DNA from: a virus | Length of the DNA: 43,112 nt | Virus record (IMG/VR): IMGVR_UViG_3300042446_000294 | Location: 1-43,112 of that record | Strand: one strand, 5' to 3' | Shown: positions 7,425 through 14,734 of the stretch, one piece after another | Layout of the letters: every line of letters starts with the position of its first letter | Numbering within the stretch: position 1 is the stretch's first letter | Position numbers and translations under genes: made by a program | The notes under the pieces: model-generated | The model's database searches: none | What the model was told of the DNA's origin: nothing | The model's input: only the letters and a program-made list of their open reading frames with translations

Positions 7425-8012
7425 ATGGCAACAAAGAAAACTCCAGTAGAAGAAAAGTTTGAAAAACAAGACTTTGATTTGTTTGATGCATTAATTGCAT
7501 TAGACAAGAAAGACTATAGCTATATAGATAGACTAACAGAAGAACAACAACGAAAATTTGTTCCCTATATGATGACACACTGGATGAGTCAAATAAAAGC
7601 AAATAGTGGACTACAAGCATACTATGTGCGTAGTGTGGACTATCATGCTAACATACACTTATTCAATGAGAATGTACAAAAACATCCTAAGTTACAATGG
7701 TTGATGTTGTGTGCAAGCAGTCCAGGATTAGGTAAACAATTTCATCAATGGATACCCCATCTATCAACCAAAGTAAGTCAATTGAAAGAAACGCCTAAAG
7801 AAAAAGATGTTAAAGATTATTTTGGAAAAGTATATCCAAAAACAGATGATGGTAGTTTGCAAGAGATAAGCAAAGAGTTTGTGAATGAGCATAAAAAGAA
7901 AACCTATCTTGCAAAACAGTATCCTGATTTAAAATACACAGATATAGAATTGTTAAGCAGTTTAGTAACAGAAGAAGATATCCGCAGAGATGAAGAAGAT
8001 CGAGGAAACTAA
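7425..8012 (+). CDS. Possible gp62-like clamp-loader small subunit
   Basis: A 195-residue protein. The middle (YMMTHWMSQI, then LFNENVQKHPKLQWLMLCAS and a basic/aromatic GKQFHQWI) has the layout of T4 gp62, where a helix ending in F-N-Y-L-M is followed by P-R-G-K-R-Y-G-K-W. gp62 joins gp44 to load the sliding clamp. The resemblance is partial, no gp44 gene lies in the window, and the acidic C-terminus (EEDIRRDEEDRGN) is not diagnostic. Best treated as a tentative call. It overlaps the next gene by 23 bases. Confidence 0.5.
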   Translation: MATKKTPVEEKFEKQDFDLFDALIALDKKDYSYIDRLTEEQQRKFVPYMMTHWMSQIKANSGLQAYYVRSVDYHANIHLFNENVQKHPKLQWLMLCASSPGLGKQFHQWIPHLSTKVSQLKETPKEKDVKDYFGKVYPKTDDGSLQEISKEFVNEHKKKTYLAKQYPDLKYTDIELLSSLVTEEDIRRDEEDRGN

Positions 8013-8688
8013 ACCAGCGTTTAGTTGTGAGTTTTGCAATCGTAATTTTATTAGAGAAAAAACTCTAGTAACACATATTTGCGAAACTAAACATCGCTGG
8101 CTAGAAAAAGACAAACAAAGTAACCGAATGGGCTTTCAAAGTTTCCTACAATTTTACAAAAAACACTCAGCATCTAAAAAAGTAAAAACATATGAGGAGT
8201 TCATCAAAAGTGCATACTACATTGCTTTTGTTAAATTTGGCACATATTGTGTAGGCAGTAATGTTCTTAATGTTCCCCGATATGTAGATTGGTTATTAGC
8301 AAATAGTATCAAACTTGATAACTGGGCTACCGATACTAACTATACCAAATACTTGATTGACTATTTACGTAAGGAAGATGCGTTTGATGCGATACATCGT
8401 AGCGTAGAATCTACAATTGATTGGGCAGAAAAAGATAACATCTTACCCAAAGACTATTTGCGATATGGAAACATGAATAGAGTATGTCAATTGATATGCA
8501 ATGGTAAAATAAGTCCATGGCTGTTGTATTGTAGTGAGAGTGGTGTCCGTTTTCTAGAGACATTAAATCCAGATCATGTTAAAATAATCAATGATTACAT
8601 TAATCCAGAACAGTGGGCATTGAAGTTTCATCGTGAACCAGAACTTAAAAAACAAATTACAGACACCCTTAAACAAGCCGGTTACTAA
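7990..8688 (+). CDS. Phage protein with N-terminal C2H2-type zinc finger
   Basis: A 232-residue protein. Residues 13-35 form C-x2-C-x12-H-x5-H (C13, C16, H29, H35, with an extra C31), a C2H2-like zinc finger. A helical domain of about 190 residues follows, with FKSAYYIAFVKFGTYC-like and WLLANSI segments; I recall similar zinc-finger proteins in marine T4-like phages but no function. Nucleic-acid binding or regulation is plausible. It begins inside the previous gene and its end overlaps the only plausible start of the first tandem paralogue. Confidence 0.75.
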   Translation: MKKIEETKPAFSCEFCNRNFIREKTLVTHICETKHRWLEKDKQSNRMGFQSFLQFYKKHSASKKVKTYEEFIKSAYYIAFVKFGTYCVGSNVLNVPRYVDWLLANSIKLDNWATDTNYTKYLIDYLRKEDAFDAIHRSVESTIDWAEKDNILPKDYLRYGNMNRVCQLICNGKISPWLLYCSESGVRFLETLNPDHVKIINDYINPEQWALKFHREPELKKQITDTLKQAGY

Positions 8689-8872
8689 AGTAGTACTTGG
8701 TTGGACTCAGGGTCGTGCTGATATTCCTATATGGGATGAAATCTGCATATGGGCAATTGAACAGTTTGGGTTGCCGGGAACTAGATTTGAGTGGCATCCC
8801 GGAGAAGATAATATGGAATTCTACTTCTATGATGAACGTGACGCTATTCATTTTGAATTAAGATGGGGATGA
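8633..8872 (+). CDS. Tandem paralogue A, small F-x-F/DA/LRW-tail protein
   Basis: First of eight adjacent small genes whose proteins share a C-terminal pattern F-x-F-x4-[DE]A-x2-F-x-L-[RK]-W. Here the tail is MEFYFYDERDAIHFELRWG, preceded by a WAIEQFGLPG block. The start is uncertain: GTG at 8633, within the previous gene, is the only plausible in-frame start upstream of the conserved region, and it lacks a clear SD; the protein from there is 79 residues. The TGA stop overlaps the next gene's ATG. Function unknown. Confidence 0.65.
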   Translation: MNQNLKNKLQTPLNKPVTKVVLGWTQGRADIPIWDEICIWAIEQFGLPGTRFEWHPGEDNMEFYFYDERDAIHFELRWG

Positions 8873-9129
8873 CAATGCCACTAGAAGATGAAATAGCAGA
8901 CATGCTAGCTAAAGATATAGCTAAAGAAATAGATGAAGGCATCATGGTAGATTTATTGAAGGATATAGGCTGGACATCTGTAGAATTCTTTTACAAGGAT
9001 AACTTTCATGCAGTTGATGTAACTCATTGGTTGATGGGAAACTGCCCAGGTAAGTGGCGCAGATTAAGTTCTTTCTATATATTTGAAGATATAAAAGAAG
9101 CCGAATGGTTTATCTTGAGGTGGATATGA
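8869..9129 (+). CDS. Tandem paralogue B
   Basis: An 86-residue acidic member of the array. The ATG at 8869 forms an ATGA overlap with the stop of paralogue A; ATGs at 8863 and 8875 are alternatives. It has an N-terminal acidic helix, then HWLMGNCPGKW (the W...C/F-G block of the family) and the tail SSFYIFEDIKEAEWFILRWI. The conserved A and LRW residues are present. It is coupled to C by another ATGA overlap. Confidence 0.75.
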   Translation: MTMPLEDEIADMLAKDIAKEIDEGIMVDLLKDIGWTSVEFFYKDNFHAVDVTHWLMGNCPGKWRRLSSFYIFEDIKEAEWFILRWI

Positions 9130-9332
9130 GAATACTTAACAAAGACTTATGGCCGCATAGAATAGTGATACACAAAGATGAATCTAGAATTAGTCCAGAA
9201 ATTGAAAGATGGGTGTTTGAAAAGTGTGGTCAATATAAAGGTCATTGGAACATGGTTTATATTTATGATGAAACTCATTTCTATTTCAAAGACGGTAAAG
9301 ATGCCACATTATTTGCATTGAGGTGGACATGA
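9126..9332 (+). CDS. Tandem paralogue C
   Basis: A 68-residue member starting in an ATGA overlap (9126-9129). The family blocks are IERWVFEKCGQYKGHW and HFYFKDGKDATLFALRWT. This is the cleanest match to the array consensus: aromatic-x-F, K/D-D-A, F-A-L-R-W. The N-terminal half (HRIVIHKDESRI) looks like a beta hairpin. The alternating strand-helix-strand-helix pattern would suit a small alpha/beta (ferredoxin-like) fold; this is inferred from pattern only. Confidence 0.75.
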   Translation: MRILNKDLWPHRIVIHKDESRISPEIERWVFEKCGQYKGHWNMVYIYDETHFYFKDGKDATLFALRWT

Positions 9333-9559
9333 ACAGTAAACAAAGACGCAAAATCGAACGTGCCCACCCTCATCATATTACTATCTATGCTCAACCAAAT
9401 GAGATATACTTAGAGCATGATATAAAAGTAGTAAGGGCCTATCAATGGTGCAAGAAAAAATGCAAAGGTCATGTTGCAAGAATTTACTTTCACAATAAAG
9501 CTATATTTAAATTTAGTAATCAAAAGGATGCAATGTATTTTGCATTGAAATGGGTATGA
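9329..9559 (+). CDS. Tandem paralogue D
   Basis: A 76-residue basic member starting in an ATGA overlap (9329-9332). It begins MNSKQRRKIERAHPHH, giving a strongly positive N-terminus that A and B lack. The family blocks are AYQWCKKKCKGH and IFKFSNQKDAMYFALKWV. The charge change between neighbours with the same tail suggests divergence toward different partners, or nucleic-acid contact for this copy. Confidence 0.75.
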   Translation: MNSKQRRKIERAHPHHITIYAQPNEIYLEHDIKVVRAYQWCKKKCKGHVARIYFHNKAIFKFSNQKDAMYFALKWV

Positions 9560-9867
9560 TTAAGAAAACACGATTGACTAATAAAGAGATGTTGTTTGGA
9601 ACTAACGGTGGCTGGGCCGCAATGCGTAGTGTGAACCATGATGGTATGGGTAGTGTGTATGGTATTCCTTACTATCAAGTAACCCCGATTGTATCTAGCG
9701 GAGAATGGAATGATATGCTAGCATGGTGTGTTTCTACGTTTGGGGCCAGCGGCACAGAAAATAAGCCGGGAGTATGGACACCAAATGAAAGATGGTATGC
9801 TAACAATGCTAAGTTTTTCTTTAGAGACAAGGCAGATTGTGAATGGTTTATGTTGAGATGGCAATAA
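9556..9867 (+). CDS. Tandem paralogue E
   Basis: A 103-residue member, the largest of the array, starting in an ATGA overlap (9556-9559). After a longer N-terminal region come MLAWCVSTFGASGT, a tryptophan-rich stretch and the tail AKFFFRDKADCEWFMLRWQ, where the usual A of the DA pair is C. The last codons include the ATG of paralogue F (9858). Confidence 0.75.
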   Translation: MIKKTRLTNKEMLFGTNGGWAAMRSVNHDGMGSVYGIPYYQVTPIVSSGEWNDMLAWCVSTFGASGTENKPGVWTPNERWYANNAKFFFRDKADCEWFMLRWQ

Positions 9868-10082
9868 CTATTAATCTTAAAGGTAGTCTAACTGCGAGAC
9901 AGGAGAAATGGCTAGTAAAGAACGTAGGTCCTAGAATGTTCTACATACATAATAGTATTGGTGGACAGGGATGGGTTGCTAAACGTCAGAGTTATTCTAG
10001 GTATAGTGAACCAAGTACTTGGACTCTAACATTAGAAGATGAAAAATTGGCTACTTTTTTTGTAATAAAGTTTTCATCGTGA
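9858..10082 (+). CDS. Tandem paralogue F (diverged)
   Basis: A 74-residue member. The ATG at 9858 overlaps the last ten bases of E (ATGGCAATAA). The W-x3-N-V-G block (KWLVKNVGPR) is kept but the tail is diverged: WTLTLEDEKLATFFVIKFSS, with the final W replaced by F. It is basic and Ser/Tyr-rich in the middle. The stop overlaps the GTG start of G. Confidence 0.7.
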   Translation: MAITINLKGSLTARQEKWLVKNVGPRMFYIHNSIGGQGWVAKRQSYSRYSEPSTWTLTLEDEKLATFFVIKFSS

Positions 10083-10291
10083 TTAATCTTAGACTAGAAA
10101 TATCTGCGGCAAAGACAATGGAAAAAGCTAGTGAATTACGTGCAGCCGGTTATGTGCAGGGTGTAGATTTTGATTTTGAATATTACCCTAGCATACAGGA
10201 TAGATTTAACGGACCACCAAAATCTAGTTTTGTACTGTTTTACTTTTACAAAGAATCATTAGCAACTTATTATGGATTAAAATGGCAATAA
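10079..10291 (+). CDS. Tandem paralogue G
   Basis: A 70-residue member starting at a GTG in a GTGA overlap (10079-10082). It has a helix (AAKTMEKASELRAAGY) and a tail FVLFYFYKESLATYYGLKWQ that keeps the aromatic-x-F and L-K-W endings. Its last bases repeat the ATGGCAATAA junction seen between E and F. Confidence 0.7.
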   Translation: MINLRLEISAAKTMEKASELRAAGYVQGVDFDFEYYPSIQDRFNGPPKSSFVLFYFYKESLATYYGLKWQ

Positions 10292-10566
10292 TGAAACCTT
10301 CAGGTACATTTGTACCACTACCAATTAGAGATGATGAAATTGAATATGTGATACATGACCGTAATTATATGGGTAATAAAAACAGAACATCATATGTATA
10401 CGAGTGTAAAAAGAAAAAAGAAGATCCAGCTGTCATTGTAAAATGGTGCAGACGTAATTTTGGGGAAAGAGGTATGGGTTGGGACTTTCTTTTTACCTCA
10501 GGAAATGTTACAATCATACTGTGGGATGACAAATTTAAAACTATGTACGAATTATGGAAACAATAA
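10282..10566 (+). CDS. Tandem paralogue H (most diverged)
   Basis: A 94-residue, last member of the array. ATG at 10282 overlaps the end of G; ATG at 10291 (TAATG) is an alternative. It keeps VIVKWCRRNFGERGMGW, a strong match to the W-C-x3-F-G block in A and E, but its tail (TIILWDDKFKTMYELWKQ) has lost the DA pair and ends L-W-K. The basic segment CKKKKED is unusual in the array. Confidence 0.65.
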   Translation: MAIMKPSGTFVPLPIRDDEIEYVIHDRNYMGNKNRTSYVYECKKKKEDPAVIVKWCRRNFGERGMGWDFLFTSGNVTIILWDDKFKTMYELWKQ

Positions 10567-10572
10567 TTTTAT

Positions 10573-11136
10573 ATGATGAAAGAAATCAAAAAACACGAAT
10601 TGTTTGAAATTTTAAAAGGTCCCCATATGATGAAAGACTTATGTGAGGAATATAGTAAACGTAAAGGTAAGAATGTCTTTAAAGAATTCCATGACAATGG
10701 TGATTGTGAACCACATGAAATAGATTTGATTTACTCTAGGATAATAGAGCATTTTTGTGATGGTGATTTTTATGATATACAATGTTGCGTAAGGGACTCA
10801 TATGATAAAAATGAGGACATTTACCCTGCAGTAGCATTCTGGATTGACTTGAATATTGAAACCTCTCACCCTGCATACAATAACTATCCTAAATTAGAAA
10901 ATTTTAGAAAGTCATATTCTATAAAAACTTTCTCACAGTTTGAAGAAGTTATGGATAGCTGGCCAGATTTTGTAAAAGAAGGGTTGATTAAAATAGAAGA
11001 TAACCGAAAACTTTGGGAAAATCATCTATCCCCTGCCCCTGACACCAAAGTAGCGTATTATCATATAAAAAATTATTTAGGTGATGATATTAAAAATAGC
11101 TTTTCTCAAATCAAAGATTTTAAGAGAGTACCATAA
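10573..11136 (+). CDS. Unknown protein after the paralogue array
   Basis: A 187-residue protein I do not recognise; ATG 10573 or 10576. The N-terminal half is acidic and Cys-containing (DLCEEYSKRK, then DIQCCVRDSYD) and the rest has several short helices and a DLNIE strand. It lacks the LRW tail, so it is not an obvious array member. Its TAA overlaps the ATG of the exonuclease gene (TAATG), placing it in the same operon. Confidence 0.7.
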   Translation: MMKEIKKHELFEILKGPHMMKDLCEEYSKRKGKNVFKEFHDNGDCEPHEIDLIYSRIIEHFCDGDFYDIQCCVRDSYDKNEDIYPAVAFWIDLNIETSHPAYNNYPKLENFRKSYSIKTFSQFEEVMDSWPDFVKEGLIKIEDNRKLWENHLSPAPDTKVAYYHIKNYLGDDIKNSFSQIKDFKRVP

Positions 11137-11696
11137 TGGCAAATGATGTAATGATAGATATTGAAAGTTTGAACACAACACCTGATTGTGTTATACTTAC
11201 TATTGGTGCTGTGCGATTTGATCCTAAAGGCAATGGCGTTGCTGAACGATTAGAATTAAGACCTACAGTTGAGGATCAAACAGAGATTTACAATAGGAGT
11301 ATTAATGAAGATACATTACGATGGTGGAGTGAGCAGAGCCCTGAGGCACTTGAAGAAGCATTGGGAGACACAGGACGCACACCATTTAGTGAGTGCATGG
11401 AGACCCTTTATAAGTTTTGTTGGAACCGTCGTGCTGTTTGGAGTAATGGTGCGCCATTTGACTTGGTTGTAATGGAACATGCATGGCGACAAACAAGTGA
11501 CAAGCCTAATCCAATACCCTGGCCTTTCTGGACTATGAGAGATACTAGAACACTTTGGGAAATAGCAGGTGTTAAGTTACAATCAGGTGGACATGTTACA
11601 AGTCACAAAGCGGTAGAAGATGCTGAACGTCAGGCTATTGTTGTACAGCAAGCATATATGAAATTAATAAAAGCAGGATTAGTTGAACACAAATGA
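11136..11696 (+). CDS. DexA/Rv2179c-like 3'-5' exonuclease (DEDD fold)
   Basis: A 186-residue RNase-H-fold exonuclease. The DEDD residues are visible: MIDIES (D8, E10), SNGAPFDL (D109) and HKAVEDAERQ (H157, D162). This order and spacing, with a W-F-T-M-R-D-T-R-T-L segment between, fits the T4 DexA / Rv2179c-like group, which degrades ssDNA or RNA 3'-5'. It might trim host nucleic acid or process phage ends. It starts in TAATG and ends in ATGA overlaps within the operon. Confidence 0.88.
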   Translation: MANDVMIDIESLNTTPDCVILTIGAVRFDPKGNGVAERLELRPTVEDQTEIYNRSINEDTLRWWSEQSPEALEEALGDTGRTPFSECMETLYKFCWNRRAVWSNGAPFDLVVMEHAWRQTSDKPNPIPWPFWTMRDTRTLWEIAGVKLQSGGHVTSHKAVEDAERQAIVVQQAYMKLIKAGLVEHK

Positions 11697-12160
11697 AAAT
11701 TGGATTTAATTGTAGTAGTTTTGATTTGTTTCATGCCGGACATGTAACAATGTTAAAGATGGAAAAAGAATTGTGCGACTATTTAATAGTTGCATTACAA
11801 GTTGACCCCACGATTGATAGACCGGGCGTTAAAAACAAACCATGTCAAAGTGTATATGAACGGTACGTACAATTGCAGGCATGTAAATATGTGGATGAAA
11901 TTTTGGTATACTCAACCGAATACGATTTACTACAAATGTTAATGACCCAAACTATTCATATTCGTTTTCTAAGTGAAGAATATGTTAATAGAGATTTTAC
12001 CGGAAAGCAATATTGTATTGACAATGACATTGAATTGCACTATCATAAGAGACAACATAACTATAGCAGTAGTGAACTACGGGCTAGAGTTGCAAAGTTA
12101 GAAAATATGAAAGACGAAACAGTTAGTATCCCACAACATTCACCGGAGCTTATAAAATGA
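11693..12160 (+). CDS. Cytidylyltransferase-like nucleotidyltransferase
   Basis: A 155-residue Rossmann-like nucleotidyltransferase. The HxGH motif is HAGH (14-17) after MKIGFNCSSFDLF, and YSSSELR (124-130) stands where TagD-type enzymes have the R-T-x-G-I-S-T-T signature. Such enzymes join CTP (or ATP) to a phosphorylated substrate. It lies directly upstream of a sugar-nucleotide reductase-like gene with an ATGA overlap, so the pair may make an activated small molecule for modifying DNA, virion or cell surface. Substrate unknown. Confidence 0.82.
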   Translation: MKIGFNCSSFDLFHAGHVTMLKMEKELCDYLIVALQVDPTIDRPGVKNKPCQSVYERYVQLQACKYVDEILVYSTEYDLLQMLMTQTIHIRFLSEEYVNRDFTGKQYCIDNDIELHYHKRQHNYSSSELRARVAKLENMKDETVSIPQHSPELIK

Positions 12161-12945
12161 TTATACTTATTGGACATGGATATATCGGTAAAGCGATAAA
12201 GAAAGAATTAGAACAACAAAATTTAGAACATATTTGGATTAAGCATAGTGACCCTGTACCAGCCGGTAAACGAACAATTATTAATGCTACTGGGTTTACG
12301 GGTGTACCTAATGTAGATGCTTGTGAGATTTACAAACAAGAAACAATTGATGGCAATGTATTGTATCCTTTGTTCTTAGAGCAGTCAGAGAAATGTCCTA
12401 TTGTACATATCTCTAGTGGTTGCGTATATACAGGATATGAAAAACATTATAGTGAAACTGATGAACCTAATTTCAATTTTAACAATGGTAGTTTCTATAG
12501 TGGAAGTAAAGCATTAGAACAAAAACTATTAGAACCCTATATGAATAAGAGTTATCTGTTGCGTATTCGTATGCCTTTTAGTGATGACCATGACCCTAAG
12601 AATCTATTCAGTAAATTAGCACGTTATGAAAAATTGATTAACTATGAAAATAGTTTGAGTTATGTTCCTGATGTGGCTAAAGTTGCTGTAGAGTTTGCAA
12701 ACAATCATAAGACAATACCTAAAGGATTGTACAATGTGTGCAATCCAGGATCAACTACTACTAAGTATCTATCGGATAGACTAGGTTTCAATAAAGAGTG
12801 GTTTACTAAAGAAGAATTTAAACAAGCAGTGGTTGCTCCGCGTAGCAATTGTGTATTAAGTACAGATAAGTTACAAAGTGTGTTCCCGATTCAAACTCTT
12901 TTATCAGCACTAGCTAATTGCATCCCTAAATATAATGAAATTTAA
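12157..12945 (+). CDS. NAD(P)-dependent sugar reductase/epimerase (RmlD-like SDR)
   Basis: A 262-residue extended short-chain dehydrogenase. It has a glycine-rich GHGYIG (6-11) for the dinucleotide, INATGFTG followed by NVDACE, and the catalytic YSGSK (Y114, K118). The layout is close to dTDP-4-dehydrorhamnose reductase (RmlD). It is slightly shorter than bacterial RmlD (about 290-300). Coupled to the nucleotidyltransferase gene by an ATGA overlap, it probably acts in the same pathway. The 3' end overlaps the next ATG by 11 bases. Confidence 0.85.
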   Translation: MIILIGHGYIGKAIKKELEQQNLEHIWIKHSDPVPAGKRTIINATGFTGVPNVDACEIYKQETIDGNVLYPLFLEQSEKCPIVHISSGCVYTGYEKHYSETDEPNFNFNNGSFYSGSKALEQKLLEPYMNKSYLLRIRMPFSDDHDPKNLFSKLARYEKLINYENSLSYVPDVAKVAVEFANNHKTIPKGLYNVCNPGSTTTKYLSDRLGFNKEWFTKEEFKQAVVAPRSNCVLSTDKLQSVFPIQTLLSALANCIPKYNEI

Positions 12946-13525
12946 CTCAGACATTGACATTGACTTTGGCAACAGAGATAAGATATTAGAACATATCAAC
13001 CATATCCCTGCGGCAATGCGTAACGCCAAGCCAATACGTAAACATGCTACTGGTATCTATGTTACTGATATTCCATATGATGCTATTAATAATATGGCAA
13101 ACATAGATTATAATGATGCTGAAAACAGAGGTTATATTAAATTAGACTTGTTGAATGTTCATGTATATGACAAAGTACATGATGAGGCTCATCTAACTGA
13201 ACTAATGAGTGAGCCTAAATGGGAAAGATTAAATGATAGGGTATTTGTAGAGAAGTTAATTCACTTAAGCAATCACTATAACAGTATGCAGAAGATGCTT
13301 GAGCCAATTAACAGTATACCTAGACTTGCTATGTTTCTTGCTATCATTCGACCTGCTAAGAAACACTTAATTGGATTAGATTGGAAGACAGTTAATCAAA
13401 CTGTTTGGGATAAAGGCACTGATGGATATCACTTTAAAAAGAGTCATAGTTTAGCATATGCACATTTGGTAGTTGTACATATGAATTTACTTGAATCAGA
13501 GCATACGCTTAACCAAGGTAATTGA
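12935..13525 (+). CDS. Miniature DnaE (PolIII alpha) palm-like protein
   Basis: A 196-residue protein whose short blocks follow the order of bacterial PolIII alpha (DnaE): DIDIDFGNRDKILEHI (6-21, like PDFDVDF...RDQVIEHV), KHATGIYVTDIP (36-47, like KHAGGVVIAP), YIKLDLLNV (67-75, like LVKFDFLGL), LAIIRPA (135-141, like VALFRPG) and FKKSHSLAYAH (167-177, like FNKSHSAAYAL). D8, D10 and D71 align with the three catalytic aspartates of E. coli DnaE (D401, D403, D555). It lacks the PHP and fingers regions and is about six times shorter than DnaE. The alignment is from memory; activity is unknown. Confidence 0.75.
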   Translation: MKFNSDIDIDFGNRDKILEHINHIPAAMRNAKPIRKHATGIYVTDIPYDAINNMANIDYNDAENRGYIKLDLLNVHVYDKVHDEAHLTELMSEPKWERLNDRVFVEKLIHLSNHYNSMQKMLEPINSIPRLAMFLAIIRPAKKHLIGLDWKTVNQTVWDKGTDGYHFKKSHSLAYAHLVVVHMNLLESEHTLNQGN

Positions 13526-13876
13526 TTTCCGTTTACTTTTACGCTTGCTGAGTTCCAGCATACTACATATGGGACCATGTAGGATAGTAAGACTTTTATT
13601 GTTAAATGTACGTATATATGGTTTGAAAGCGACCCAGTCGTCCTTAAGAAACATATTAATAGGTACCAGTCTATTACTTTCCCACCACCAGATATCGCCG
13701 AGTTCTAAGAATTTTTCTCTTAAATCTTGATGAATGATAGATCCATAGTCATATATTGTAGTGACTATATCATCTCTATTCTGTACTATACCTACATAGT
13801 CTTGACCAGCGTAGGAACATACCGTAATAAAAGGATGATTTTCTGTTAGTTTTTTGAAAAATTCGTTATGTATCAT
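13496..13876 (-). CDS. Small minus-strand phage protein
   Basis: A 126-residue protein read leftward, starting at the ATG at 13874-13876 (MIHNEFFKKLTENHPF). An upstream in-frame TTG (13963) was rejected because the late promoter at 13893-13900 (minus) would lie inside. The C-terminal part contains IWWWESNRLVPINMFL, then RTFNNK and ILHGP, and ends basic (KRKSKRKSITLVKRML). I recall similar proteins in marine T4-like phages without known function. It converges with the mini-DnaE gene, overlapping 30 bases tail to tail. Confidence 0.72.
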   Translation of the reverse strand: MIHNEFFKKLTENHPFITVCSYAGQDYVGIVQNRDDIVTTIYDYGSIIHQDLREKFLELGDIWWWESNRLVPINMFLKDDWVAFKPYIRTFNNKSLTILHGPICSMLELSKRKSKRKSITLVKRML

Positions 13877-13892
13877 TATTATTGTTACGGAA

Positions 13893-13900
13893 TATTTATC
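13893..13900 (-). promoter_or_regulatory. T4-type late promoter (minus)
   Basis: The minus strand reads GATAAATA, 16 bases before the ATG of the reverse gene at 13876. It matches the family of [TGC]ATAAATA motifs in front of late genes in this window. It stands back to back with the plus-strand late promoter at 13925. Confidence 0.65.
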
Positions 13901-13924
13901 AATTATCTTTACCCAATTTATTTT

Positions 13925-13932
13925 TATAAATA
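13925..13932 (+). promoter_or_regulatory. T4-type late promoter, exact TATAAATA
   Basis: An exact T4 late consensus TATAAATA, followed by AAAGGAG (13937-13943) and the GTG start at 13951. Confidence 0.8.
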
Positions 13933-13950
13933 GTATAAAGGAGCCATATT

Positions 13951-14697
13951 GTGTATTCAACAAATGTTTATAAGTTTAAGCCAAGACAAGTTGTTGTTTT
14001 GTACAGTGGTAATTCTACCAGGAGGTACCAGATAGTGTACGCTAAGAATTTAACATTAAACAAGGGTGTGGATAACATTATTCAATTCCAGTTTCTAAAC
14101 CAAGAACAAAAATTCATAGATATTAGTAGTTTTGATATTACTTTTAGATTGATTAACTACACAGGTAAGGAAATCTTGTTTCGCAAAGCATTAACCGCTA
14201 CCTTACCATTGACTGGAATAGCTGAATTAGTTACTAATTCTAGTGATTTAGAGATGATTGATATCCAACAATGCTTTTATAGTTTGGAAATCAATGACGG
14301 GACATATGATCTACCAGTCTTTGTTAACAGTGAAGCCAGTGCTAGGGGCGTTATACAGATTGTAGATAGTATTTTACCTAGTTTTGTTCCTGCAATGGAT
14401 ATAGAAATTCCAAGTCATGCTATCCCTAATTCTAATACAGTAACATACACTAGTAGTGTAATGAGTACTAATAACAATAGTTTGTTAACTATCCAACCTT
14501 TCTTGGATGGTTATTCAGGAACTGTTCAGGTTCAGGGGTCTACATTGCCAGATTCTGGTTGGTATAATATCGGAAATACCCATGCATACTTGGATGCTAC
14601 CGAGACAGCAGGGTATGCAATTGACGGATTCCACCCATATATTCGTGTGCAGTTCGTCAGCACTCAAGGTAATGTAACCGGATTATTAGCCAGATAA
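13951..14697 (+). CDS. Probable virion structural protein
   Basis: A 248-residue, beta-rich protein with a GTG start, AAAGGAG SD and an exact late promoter, so probably expressed late. It starts MYSTNVYKFKPRQ. The first ~140 residues have alternating strands (FDITFRLINYTGKEILFRKA) as in baseplate or fibre N-terminal domains; the C-terminal ~80 residues (SGTVQVQGSTLPDSGWYNIG) look like an Ig- or lectin-like binding domain. A fibre, decoration or baseplate-associated protein is likely; no specific T4 counterpart is recognised. Confidence 0.7.
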   Translation: MYSTNVYKFKPRQVVVLYSGNSTRRYQIVYAKNLTLNKGVDNIIQFQFLNQEQKFIDISSFDITFRLINYTGKEILFRKALTATLPLTGIAELVTNSSDLEMIDIQQCFYSLEINDGTYDLPVFVNSEASARGVIQIVDSILPSFVPAMDIEIPSHAIPNSNTVTYTSSVMSTNNNSLLTIQPFLDGYSGTVQVQGSTLPDSGWYNIGNTHAYLDATETAGYAIDGFHPYIRVQFVSTQGNVTGLLAR

Positions 14698-14699
14698 TA

Positions 14700-14728
14700 T
14701 TGACTTACGCTACATACTATGTTATTAT
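14700..14728 (+). promoter_or_regulatory. Sigma70-like promoter, predicted leaderless
   Basis: TTGACT (14700-14705), 17 bp, TATTAT (14723-14728), then six bases (AGTAGT) and the primase ATG at 14735. There is no SD. The geometry equals the promoters before 4414, 6923 and 22907. Confidence 0.75.
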
Positions 14729-14734
14729 AGTAGT

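Noticed and set aside
13877-13963. N-terminal extension of the reverse gene to a TTG at 13963
   Set aside because: It would run through both late promoter motifs and into the start of the gene at 13951; the ATG at 13876 lies just after a minus-strand late promoter.
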